This document shows positions 13,871-20,466 of a DNA stretch of 21,183 bases, piece by piece. The stretch comes from Thermohalobaculum sp039178805 (GTDB lineage Bacteria > Pseudomonadota > Alphaproteobacteria > Rhodobacterales > Rhodobacteraceae). The DNA lies in NCBI GenBank assembly GCA_039178805.1, contig JBCDFC010000064.1:1-21183 (forward strand), read 5' to 3'. The notes under the pieces were generated by a model. That model was not told the origin of the DNA. It worked only from the letters and a program-made list of their open reading frames with translations, and did no database searches. The position numbers and the translations under genes were made by a program. The first letter of the stretch is position 1, and each line of letters begins with the position of its first letter.

Positions 13871-15292
13871 ATGCTCGAGAAGCTCGCCCGGCTGCGCGAG
13901 ACCCTAAGGCGGCCTGCCGCTGAGCGGAGCATGGCTGAGAAACTCGCCATCGCGGCGGCGCTTCAAGGCGTCGAGCAGACGGTCAACATGGTCTGCCGGC
14001 TTGGCGCGACGCTGGTCCTTACGCGCCTCCTCGCGCCGGAGATCTACGGCGTCTTCGTCATCATCATGACCGTGCAGATCATGATGCTGCTGCTCACGGA
14101 TTTCGGACCCCGGGCGCTCATCATCTCGATGAAGGCCGAGGAGGCGGTCGATCCGTCCTTCATCCAGACCTGCTGGACGCTGCAGATCCTACGCGGCGCC
14201 ATCCTGCTGCCGGTAATGTGCCTGCTCGGTTTCGGGCTGTCATTCGGCCAAGATGCCGGGCTCTTCGCAGCGGACAGCGCCTATTCCGATGCGGATTTGC
14301 CGGCCGCCTTGGCGGTCTGCGGTCTGACCATCTTCGTGCAGGGTTTTCAGTCCACCAATCAGTTCGTGCATGAGCGTCAGCTTCGCATCCTGCGGCTCTC
14401 GATGATCCGGATCGCATTCTTCGTGATCAGCCCGCTCTTGATGATCTTGCTCGCGCTCGTGACGCCGACGGTTTGGTCCATGGTCATCGCGGGGCTGATT
14501 GGCGAGGCGATGCGTGTGGCGACCCTCGCCTACTTCGTCGATGGGCCGCGCATGCGTTTCCTCATCGATCCGCGTCACTGGCGGGAGATCGTGGGCCATC
14601 TGCGCTGGATCATCAGCACTTCGGGCCTCCATGTGATCACGCGGGAGGCGGACAATTTCATCCTGGGCCTCTTCGTGCCCGCGCAGCTTCTGGGCGCCTA
14701 CTTCATCGCAAAGCAGATCGCGAGCTTGCCGATCAACATGCTTCGAGGTTTCGGTGGCACGACCTCCGTGCAGGTCTTCAATCGGTTGCTGGAGATGCCC
14801 GACCCGGCCGATCGTCGCCGACAGTACTATCGCTACCGCCTGCCGATCGATGCGCTCTGCTACCTCTTGACCGGAACCTTCGTCGCGGCCGGTCCGCAGA
14901 TCGTCGTCCTGCTCTACGACGCGCGCTATGCCGAAGCCGGGCCTATCGTGCAGATCCTGGCGCTTGCGCTGCCGCTTCTCGGGTCGAGCTTTGTCAGCAG
15001 CGCCTTCATGGCGCAGCGCCGCTTTCGCGTGGGCGCGACGGTCATGCTCGTGGACGCGGCGACCCTGATCGGTGTCACGCTCACCGCGCTGATCGCCTTC
15101 GACAGTACTATGATGGCCTATTTCGGCATCGCGCTCTATCGCTTGCCGGGTGTCACCCTGCTCATGTTCTGGGCCCGGTCCGAGGGCTGGATCGACTTGG
15201 CGAAGGAGTTCCGGTTGATGCCCGCGGTCCTGCTTGGCCTGGCCTTCGGTTGGGTGGCGGGCGAGGTCATCCTTTGGCTGGGCTTCACCTGA
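13871..15292 (+). CDS. Oligosaccharide flippase / polysaccharide export family membrane protein
   Basis: A 473-residue multi-pass membrane protein of the MOP superfamily (Wzx-like). The ATG at 13871 has GGAGG eleven bases upstream; a longer frame from a TTG at 13793 adds a basic, unconserved leader. Diagnostic features are GVEQTVNMVCRLGATLVLTR and LLAPEIYGVFVIIMTVQ at the N-terminus, then LLTDFGPRALIIS. A second half opens with ISTSGLHVITREADNFILG and LLGAYFIAKQIASLPINM, the usual two-repeat layout of these flippases. At least ten strongly hydrophobic segments are visible. Such proteins translocate lipid-linked sugar units for exopolysaccharide or O-antigen. No glycosyltransferase or other polysaccharide gene is next to it in the window, so its product cannot be named. 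It converges on the peptidoglycan-binding protein gene. Confidence 0.88.
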   Translation: MLEKLARLRETLRRPAAERSMAEKLAIAAALQGVEQTVNMVCRLGATLVLTRLLAPEIYGVFVIIMTVQIMMLLLTDFGPRALIISMKAEEAVDPSFIQTCWTLQILRGAILLPVMCLLGFGLSFGQDAGLFAADSAYSDADLPAALAVCGLTIFVQGFQSTNQFVHERQLRILRLSMIRIAFFVISPLLMILLALVTPTVWSMVIAGLIGEAMRVATLAYFVDGPRMRFLIDPRHWREIVGHLRWIISTSGLHVITREADNFILGLFVPAQLLGAYFIAKQIASLPINMLRGFGGTTSVQVFNRLLEMPDPADRRRQYYRYRLPIDALCYLLTGTFVAAGPQIVVLLYDARYAEAGPIVQILALALPLLGSSFVSSAFMAQRRFRVGATVMLVDAATLIGVTLTALIAFDSTMMAYFGIALYRLPGVTLLMFWARSEGWIDLAKEFRLMPAVLLGLAFGWVAGEVILWLGFT

Positions 15293-15319
15293 ACGCATTC
15301 CCAGCAGTCCTGCACGAGC

Positions 15320-15343
15320 CGCCCCGAGCGCATGCCAGGGGCG
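15320..15343. terminator. Weak possible bidirectional terminator between convergent genes
   Basis: CGCCCC (15320-15325) pairs with GGGGCG (15338-15343) over a 12-base loop in the 64-bp gap between the convergent flippase and peptidoglycan-binding genes. No T-run follows, so factor-independent termination here is doubtful. Confidence 0.25.
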
Positions 15344-15356
15344 ACCGTTCTCTCGG

Positions 15357-16388
15357 CTAAAGTCCCAGTGCGGTCGATGTCTCTGCCGTCAGCACGCCTG
15401 AGGTCGGTAGTCCCTCATCCGCCTGGAACTGACGGAGCGAGCGATCCGTTGCTGGGCCGAACACGCCGTCGGGTGTGCCGATGGGATATCCTCGACCTGC
15501 CAGAACCCTCTGCAGCGCCAGCACATCGTCGCCGCGCATCCGGGGCGAGGTGAGCTGAAGGACGCTGTCCTCGGGGCGGTAGGTCGCGGGTTCACCGGCC
15601 TCCGCATCCAGCACTTCGTCCGGCTCGGAGACGATCTCGTAGACCTGCTCATCCTCGTAGAGCGTGGAGCGGTAGAGAACGCCATCGCAGACATAGAGCG
15701 TCTCGCCTTCGGACGTGACCTTCTCGCACTCTTTGTCCTCGGGCAGCGTCGCGACATAGACCAGCGTGGCCCCAGCGACCGCCGCCGTGAAGTACCAGCC
15801 CCAGCGCGGATAGTAGTAATACGTGCCCCAGCGCCAATCGGGGGGGCGGTAGAAGGGTGGTCGATAGGCGGGCGGTCGCCAAGCCGGCGGGCGCCAATGC
15901 GGTGGTCGCCAACCGGGTGGCCGGCCGCCGGGAGGGCGATAGCCACCGGGGCGGTTCCCGGGCCGTGTGCCCGGTGGCCGCGTGCCGGGTCGGGTGCCGG
16001 GTCGGGTGCCTGCGATCGGCCGATCTCCAGGCCGGTTGCCGGCGCCAGGGCGATTGCCAGGCCTGTTCGCTGGCCGGTTCGCTGGGCGACTGCCCGGGCG
16101 CGTGCCGACCCCTGGGCGATTGCCCGGCCGGCTCGCGATGTCGTTCCTCGGCCTCGAGCCTTGGGACGGTCGGCCATGCGGCCGTCCGCCGGCGCGTGCG
16201 GGCCGCGACCGCGCCCCTTTCGGTTGGAAGTTACGCCCACCACGAAAACCGCCACCCCGCCCGCCGGGCCGGGCCTCCGCCGTCTCGACACCAGGGGAGA
16301 GGCCGACGATGCCCCGTGGAGACGGGCTGACGGCCAGGAGGAGGCCGAGAACGACCGGTGCGATCGTAGCGAGGGCCAAGCGTTTCAT
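15357..16388 (-). CDS. Arg/Pro/Gly-repeat envelope protein with C-terminal peptidoglycan-binding domain
   Basis: A 343-residue protein, probably exported. A hydrophobic N-terminus (KRLALATIAPVVLGLLLAV) acts as signal or anchor. Residues about 40-150 are a strongly basic low-complexity arm made of RPG, NRPG, GTRPG and NRPA units; 150-185 consist of RPPxW/RPPxY repeats; then come GTYYYYPRWGWYF (188-200) and a hydrophobic stretch TAAVAGATLVYVA (201-213). A small module has Cys221 and Cys234 (CEKVTSEGETLYVC) and DGVLYRSTLYEDEQVYEIV. Residues about 280-343 (GDDVLALQRVLAGRGYPIG, GVFGPATDRSLRQFQ) are a PG_binding_1 domain. The ATG overlaps the DUF2092 stop codon (ATGA, 16385-16388), implying coupled expression. 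The basic arm could bind acidic wall or surface polymers; this is inference. Other frames through the repeats are open because of composition only. Confidence 0.85.
   Translation of the reverse strand: MKRLALATIAPVVLGLLLAVSPSPRGIVGLSPGVETAEARPGGRGGGFRGGRNFQPKGARSRPARAGGRPHGRPSQGSRPRNDIASRPGNRPGVGTRPGSRPANRPANRPGNRPGAGNRPGDRPIAGTRPGTRPGTRPPGTRPGNRPGGYRPPGGRPPGWRPPHWRPPAWRPPAYRPPFYRPPDWRWGTYYYYPRWGWYFTAAVAGATLVYVATLPEDKECEKVTSEGETLYVCDGVLYRSTLYEDEQVYEIVSEPDEVLDAEAGEPATYRPEDSVLQLTSPRMRGDDVLALQRVLAGRGYPIGTPDGVFGPATDRSLRQFQADEGLPTSGVLTAETSTALGL
15984..16010. repeat. 12-bp tandem repeat inside the Arg/Pro/Gly gene
   Basis: GCCGGGTCGGGT is repeated twice exactly (15984-15995 and 15996-16007) plus a partial third copy. 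It encodes tandem RPGT units on the minus strand. The surrounding 15940-16140 holds further degenerate copies of the same codon pattern, so the region is a likely site of replication slippage and length variation. Confidence 0.7.
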
Positions 16389-17182
16389 TCCGTGCCTCCG
16401 GTAGCTGCCGTGGGCCCTGCCGCGATCAGCGACGGCATGCTCACGATCTGATCGTCCTCATCCGGCTGGAACACGAAATCGCTCGGCTCGGTCTCCGGCG
16501 CGAGATCCCAGTTCACGAGATGCGCGCGGTATTGCGGCCAACCCTGCACCCGCGTGTTCGTCCCGATGAGCAAGAGCGGCAGCGGCTCGGCGTCGTTATC
16601 GGCGATCCAGATCTGCCAATCCTCCCGCTCATCGGCGAAGGCGAGATGATGGGTCCAGTTGCCGGCGAGCAGCGTCCGGCCGAGATAGGCGGCGTTCGCC
16701 GTCCCCCGCTCCAAGCGTTCGGGCAATGTCGGGCTCATGATGCTCCAGAGCGGGAGCACGGTGCCTGTGCGCTGCTCCACGGCCTCGATCAGCGCATCGA
16801 ACCCCCGGTCGAAAGCGGCTTCCGCGTAGAAGTTTTGGTCAGGAGAGGCGAGCGTGAAGACCTCGCCGTCATAGTAGTAGGATCGCAACGTGTCGCCGCG
16901 CTCGGTTTCCGAGAAGAAGCCCGCATCGCGCTTCATCGTCGTCCGGCCGCTGATGAGATAGGTGATCATCTCGCGACCATCGACGGGCTCGTCGTAGCTT
17001 ACGAACCAACCGAAGGCGAAGGCCGGTTGCGCCGCGAGGAACTCGGCCGATGCGAGCATAAGGGCCCGCGCATCGGGCTCCTCCCCACCGGCGGCCGCTT
17101 CGTCGCTCGCCGTTTCTTGTGCGAAGGCCTGCGGCGAACCCACCAGGCACAACACTGCGAGAACCCTCAGGAGTGACTTCAT
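16385..17182 (-). CDS. DUF2092 family periplasmic protein
   Basis: A 265-residue predicted exported protein. Residues 1-21 are a Sec signal peptide (cleavage after SPQAFA). The mature part starts with an acidic linker and then ARALMLASAEFLAAQPAFAF, GREMITYLISGRTTMKRDAG, SYYYDGEVFTLASPDQNFYA and AVEQRTGTVLPLWSIMS, which match the DUF2092 family, predicted periplasmic proteins thought to resemble lipoprotein carriers of the LolA/LolB fold. The function is unknown. The start has AAGGA ten bases upstream. It is followed with an ATGA overlap by the Arg/Pro/Gly-repeat peptidoglycan-binding protein. From general knowledge, DUF2092 genes often neighbour small Tyr/Pro-rich envelope proteins, so the pair probably acts together in the envelope. 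Confidence 0.87.
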   Translation of the reverse strand: MKSLLRVLAVLCLVGSPQAFAQETASDEAAAGGEEPDARALMLASAEFLAAQPAFAFGWFVSYDEPVDGREMITYLISGRTTMKRDAGFFSETERGDTLRSYYYDGEVFTLASPDQNFYAEAAFDRGFDALIEAVEQRTGTVLPLWSIMSPTLPERLERGTANAAYLGRTLLAGNWTHHLAFADEREDWQIWIADNDAEPLPLLLIGTNTRVQGWPQYRAHLVNWDLAPETEPSDFVFQPDEDDQIVSMPSLIAAGPTAATGGTE

Positions 17183-17262
17183 CGTCGTCGCATCCTTCTC
17201 GACGGTGGGAGCCGCTCCGACCCCCAGGATGAAATGCCAGCATCAACCCTTACGGCCGATGC

Positions 17263-18780
17263 TTATGAGCCGGCATTCGTTCCCGATGCTGTCGCACCGC
17301 CGCGTGCGCTTCGAATGCCTGTTAATACGATAGCAGCGACTGTGATCGCGGTCAGCGACCAGAATGTCCAGGTGATGGGGCTGCGGAAGAGGATGTCGGG
17401 CGAACCACCGGACATCAGCATCGCTTGCCTGAAATTGTCCTCCAAGAGCGGGCCGAGGATGAAGGCGATCAGGAAGGGTGCTGCCGGCACGCCGAAGCAC
17501 ATCATGAGATAGCCGAGCCAGCCGATCGCGAACATCACGCCCACATCGAAGATGTTGTTGTTCACCGCGTAGCAGCCATAGGCGCAGAGCACGAGGACCA
17601 GTGGGAACAAGATCCCGCGCGGAATGTCCGCCACATATCGGAAGAGCTTGATCGCAGCGCCCCCGATGAAGAAGAGCGCGAAGGAGCTGAGGATGAGGCC
17701 GACGAAGAGCCCGTAGATGATGTCGACATTCAGGATGAACATCATCGGCCCCGGTTGCAGGCCGTGGATCATGAAGGCGCCGATGATGATCGCCGTGATG
17801 ACGTCACCGGGGATACCAAGCGCCAAGAGCGGGATCAGCGTCGCACCCGCGACGCCGTTGTTCCCGGCCTCCGACGCCGCGACCCCCTCGATCTCGCCCT
17901 TGCCGAAATTCTCGCGGTTGGGGGAGGTGCGGCGCGCTTCGCTGTAGCTCAGGAACGCCGAAGGGGCCGCACCGATGCCGGGGATCGAGCCAAGGAAGGC
18001 CCCTATGGCGCTGCCCCGCAGGATCGAGACGAAGCAGCGCTTGTAGTCGCTCCAATGCACGCGATCCGAGCCGAGGCCACGTACCTTGCCGTCGATCCCG
18101 TGCGGGTTCGCGACCATCGCCAGGATCTCGGGGATGGCAAAGAGACCGATCAGGACGGCGATGAAGTTGAGCCCGCCCATGAGGTTCGGATCGCCGAAAT
18201 TGAACCGGTTCGTACCGTAGACAAGGTCGAGCCCCACTGTCGCCAGCAGAAGCCCCAGGATCGCCGAGACGATGCCCTTCAAGAGGCTTTCGCCCGAGAC
18301 CCCGGCGATGATCGTCAGCGAGAACAGGATCAGCGTGAAGAACTCCGGCGGGCCGAAGGAGAGCGCGAAGCTCGCAAGCCAGCCGGCAAAGAGGATGAGC
18401 GCGAGGTTCGAGAAGAAATCCGCCGTGCAGGAGGCGTAGAGCGCCATGCCGAGGGCGCGGCCCGCCTCGCCTTTCTCCGCCATCGGGTATCCGTCGAGCA
18501 CCGTCGCCGAAGACGCTGGCGTGCCCGGCGTCTTGATCAGGATCGCGGGGATCGAGCCGCCGAAGATCCCGCCCTTGTAGACACCGAGGAGGAGGAGGAT
18601 GCCCGTCATAGGCTCCATCGAGAAGGTGAAGGGCAGGGTCAGCGCCACCGCCATCGTCGCCGAAAGCCCGGGGATCGCGCCTGCGACCGTCCCGATGGCA
18701 ACGCCCAGAACGAGCGCGATCAGCGCCTCCGGGTTGGTGAAGATCGCCGCACCCTGGGCGAGGTTATCGAGAAAACTCAC
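17263..18780 (-). CDS. tctA: Tripartite tricarboxylate transporter, large permease subunit
   Basis: A 505-residue integral membrane protein of the TctA family, the main channel of a TTT-type secondary transporter. Family motifs: VAGAIPGLSATMAVALTLPF (32-51), GGSIPAILIKTPGTPASSAT (74-93) and, in the second repeat, LGSIPGIGAAPSAFLSYSEA and EAGNNGVAGATLIPLLALGI. The two related halves each carry the GxxPG motif expected for this fold. It starts with GTG, overlapping the tctB stop (18777-18780). It is third in the order tctC-tctB-tctA, with no other gene after it. The transported compound is unknown: the family includes citrate, tartrate, aromatic acid and other carboxylate carriers. Confidence 0.95.
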   Translation of the reverse strand: MSFLDNLAQGAAIFTNPEALIALVLGVAIGTVAGAIPGLSATMAVALTLPFTFSMEPMTGILLLLGVYKGGIFGGSIPAILIKTPGTPASSATVLDGYPMAEKGEAGRALGMALYASCTADFFSNLALILFAGWLASFALSFGPPEFFTLILFSLTIIAGVSGESLLKGIVSAILGLLLATVGLDLVYGTNRFNFGDPNLMGGLNFIAVLIGLFAIPEILAMVANPHGIDGKVRGLGSDRVHWSDYKRCFVSILRGSAIGAFLGSIPGIGAAPSAFLSYSEARRTSPNRENFGKGEIEGVAASEAGNNGVAGATLIPLLALGIPGDVITAIIIGAFMIHGLQPGPMMFILNVDIIYGLFVGLILSSFALFFIGGAAIKLFRYVADIPRGILFPLVLVLCAYGCYAVNNNIFDVGVMFAIGWLGYLMMCFGVPAAPFLIAFILGPLLEDNFRQAMLMSGGSPDILFRSPITWTFWSLTAITVAAIVLTGIRSARGGATASGTNAGS

Positions 18781-19268
18781 GGCAGCCTCACCAGCTCACC
18801 TTGCGGGATCGCCACGCCCGCGACATGGGCGAAGAAGGCGTAGAGGACGAGCGGCACGAGGACCGCCGCGACGAGCGCTGCCACCGGGTGCCGTGTCTTC
18901 ACCAGCAGCGCCGTGGCCGCGAAGGCGATCATCGCCCCCCAGACGAAGCCGATCGTTGTGGCGCTCAGCGTGAAGGCCGCCATCAGCACCGCCATTGCCG
19001 CGAGGCGCATACCCGCCCCGGGCTGCCACGCTTCCTCGTCCTCAGCTGCCTCCCCTGCCTCGACCGGCAGGCTGCGGGAGGCGGCTAGGAGCGCCAGCCC
19101 CGCAACGGCCAGAAGTGCCGCCAAGATCGTCGGCCAGAAGAGCGGCGAGAGCACGATGTTCTGGATATTGGTGGGTGCTGTGATGCCGTAGGGGATGCCG
19201 ACGAAATAGAGAAACGCCGCGAACAGGACCGCAGCCGCGCCCACCTGCACGTGCTTCTGCCGCGCCAT
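18777..19268 (-). CDS. tctB: Tripartite tricarboxylate transporter, small permease subunit
   Basis: A 163-residue membrane protein with four main hydrophobic segments: VQVGAAAVLFAAFLYFVGIP, ILAALLAVAGLALLAAS, MRLAAMAVLMAAFTLSATTI with GFVWGAMIAFAATALLV, and ALVAAVLVPLVLYAFFAHVA. A charged acidic loop (EAGEAAEDEEAW) follows the second segment. Size, topology and position between tctC and tctA identify it as TctB even though this family is poorly conserved in sequence. Its end overlaps the tctA start by 4 bp. It is separated from tctC by 75 bp containing a strong hairpin. Confidence 0.9.
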   Translation of the reverse strand: MARQKHVQVGAAAVLFAAFLYFVGIPYGITAPTNIQNIVLSPLFWPTILAALLAVAGLALLAASRSLPVEAGEAAEDEEAWQPGAGMRLAAMAVLMAAFTLSATTIGFVWGAMIAFAATALLVKTRHPVAALVAAVLVPLVLYAFFAHVAGVAIPQGELVRLP

Positions 19269-19286
19269 CCGCTACCCCTCTGGCTG

Positions 19287-19317
19287 GCTGCGGCCCCCTC
19301 ATACCCGGGGCCACAGC
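19287..19317 (-). other. Intercistronic hairpin between tctC and tctB
   Basis: In the mRNA, GCUGUGGCCCC pairs with GGGGCCGCAGC over 11 positions with a single U-G wobble, leaving a nine-base loop. It begins 26 bases after the tctC stop codon and has no T-run after it. It probably protects the tctC message from 3' decay or reduces read-through into tctBA. Confidence 0.7.
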
Positions 19318-19343
19318 GGCTGTTCAGGTGTCGATCGCGGGGC

Positions 19344-20318
19344 TTAGCCCGAGATGCGCATGCCGAGCTGATCGACGAGGGCGCGGAAGACCTCGTACTG
19401 ACCCTCGATGAAGGCCTGGCTCTCAGCGGGGTCCATCAGGCGGATGACGGAGCCGCGGGCCTCCATCTTCTCGACGAACTCCTTGTCTGCGGTCGCCTCG
19501 GCGAGCCAGCCGCCCCATTTTGCGGCGATGTCATCTGGCAGATCGTCCGGCCCCGCCACGCCCGTCCAGCCCACGAGCTGATGCAGCGCGGGCTTACCGA
19601 GATCCGCGGCGGTCGGAGCATCGAAGCCCACCACCGGCTCCTTGGTCGTGACCATCAGCGGCTTCAGCTGCCCGTTCGAGACGAAGCTCGCCAGCGCCGA
19701 GGAGTTGGTGCAGATGAAGGTTGCTGAGCCCTGCAACACAGCCGTCGCCGCTGCGCCGCCGCCCTTCAGCGGCAGATGGGTCGCGGCCTCCAACGGGCTC
19801 TCGATCCCGAACTCCTTCAACACCATGGCACCGGCGAGATGCAGGAGCGAGCCCACGCCCGAGGAGGAGTAGGAGACCCCGCCCTCCTTCACCTTGGCGA
19901 TCAGATCGTCCATCGAATTGATGTCGCTATCGGCCTTCACCGCGCAGGCGACCGGGTTGATCTCGTAGACGCCGACGAAGCGGAAATCCTCAAGCGTGTA
20001 GGGCAGCGTCTCCTTCATCGCCGGGTTCACGCTGTGCGAGCCGACGCGCGCGAAGAGGAGCGTGTAGCCGTCAGCCTTGGCGTTCTGCACGACGACCGAA
20101 CCCGTGGCGCCGCCCGCGCCCGTACGGTTCGTCATCACCAGGGCCGAGCCCACGGCCTCGCCAAGCGGTTCCGCCAGTGTCCGCGCCGAGATATCGGTCG
20201 CGCCGCCCGGGCCGTAGGGGATGACCATGTTGATCGGTCGTTCCGGATACTCGGCTGCTGCGCTGAGGGGCAGGGCAAGCGCAAGCGCCAGCCCGGAGAC
20301 TGCAAGTCTGATGGTCAT
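19344..20318 (-). CDS. tctC: Tripartite tricarboxylate transporter substrate-binding protein (Bug family)
   Basis: A 324-residue periplasmic receptor with a Sec signal peptide (1-22, cleavage after SAAA). It shows the TctC/Bug signature YPERPINMVIPYGPGGATDI, then LVMTNRTGAGGATGS, ADGYTLLFARVGSHSVNPAM, YSSSGVGSLLHLAGAMVLKE and GGGAAATAVLQGSATFI. The start has GGGAG seven bases upstream. The family captures carboxylates and related small acids for the TctAB permease; the ligand cannot be predicted from sequence. It is the first gene of tctCBA, divergent from the LysR gene, and is preceded by a possible 17-codon leader frame whose stop overlaps its start. Confidence 0.94.
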   Translation of the reverse strand: MTIRLAVSGLALALALPLSAAAEYPERPINMVIPYGPGGATDISARTLAEPLGEAVGSALVMTNRTGAGGATGSVVVQNAKADGYTLLFARVGSHSVNPAMKETLPYTLEDFRFVGVYEINPVACAVKADSDINSMDDLIAKVKEGGVSYSSSGVGSLLHLAGAMVLKEFGIESPLEAATHLPLKGGGAAATAVLQGSATFICTNSSALASFVSNGQLKPLMVTTKEPVVGFDAPTAADLGKPALHQLVGWTGVAGPDDLPDDIAAKWGGWLAEATADKEFVEKMEARGSVIRLMDPAESQAFIEGQYEVFRALVDQLGMRISG

Positions 20319-20368
20319 CGATGTACTCCCTTACGTGGCCGGCCGTTCTCTCGGGGCCGTATGGTCAT
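20315..20368 (-). CDS. Possible 17-codon leader peptide overlapping the tctC start
   Basis: An ATG at 20368 opens a frame encoding MTIRPRENGRPRKGVHR. Its TGA overlaps the tctC ATG as ATGA (20315-20318), the same coupling arrangement used throughout this window. The first four residues, MTIR, repeat those of tctC, because GATGACCAT occurs at both starts. There is no clear ribosome site upstream, so translation is uncertain. It could be a coupling leader, a small partial duplication of the start region, or chance. Confidence 0.25.
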   Translation of the reverse strand: MTIRPRENGRPRKGVHR

Positions 20369-20392
20369 CAATCTGCACCGGAGGGCGCTGAA

Positions 20393-20421
20393 TTGACACT
20401 GCAAAAACGTAAGGCTATCTC
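20393..20421 (+). promoter_or_regulatory. Sigma-70-like promoter for the LysR gene
   Basis: A perfect -35 TTGACA (20393-20398) and a fair -10 TATCTC (20416-20421) are separated by 17 bases, placing a transcript start about 40 bases before the GTG of the regulator gene. It lies in the 148-bp divergent gap shared with tctC, the usual place for LysR autoregulation. Confidence 0.5.
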
Positions 20422-20466
20422 AAATTAAGGCAACGGAACTGACCACTTCTGTAAGCGCTGGTAACG

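Noticed and set aside
15389..16291. A 300-codon alternative minus-strand frame through the RPG-repeat gene
   Set aside because: The repeats keep all frames open. Only the other frame has a signal-like N-terminus, the ATGA coupling and a PG-binding domain.
17239..17263. A hairpin AGCATC / GATGCT at the tctA stop codon as a terminator
   Set aside because: It has only a 6-bp stem with a 13-base loop and no T-run; too weak to call.
17425..18843. A 472-codon plus-strand frame opposite tctA
   Set aside because: It is extremely charged low-complexity sequence with no motifs, antisense to a clear TctA gene.
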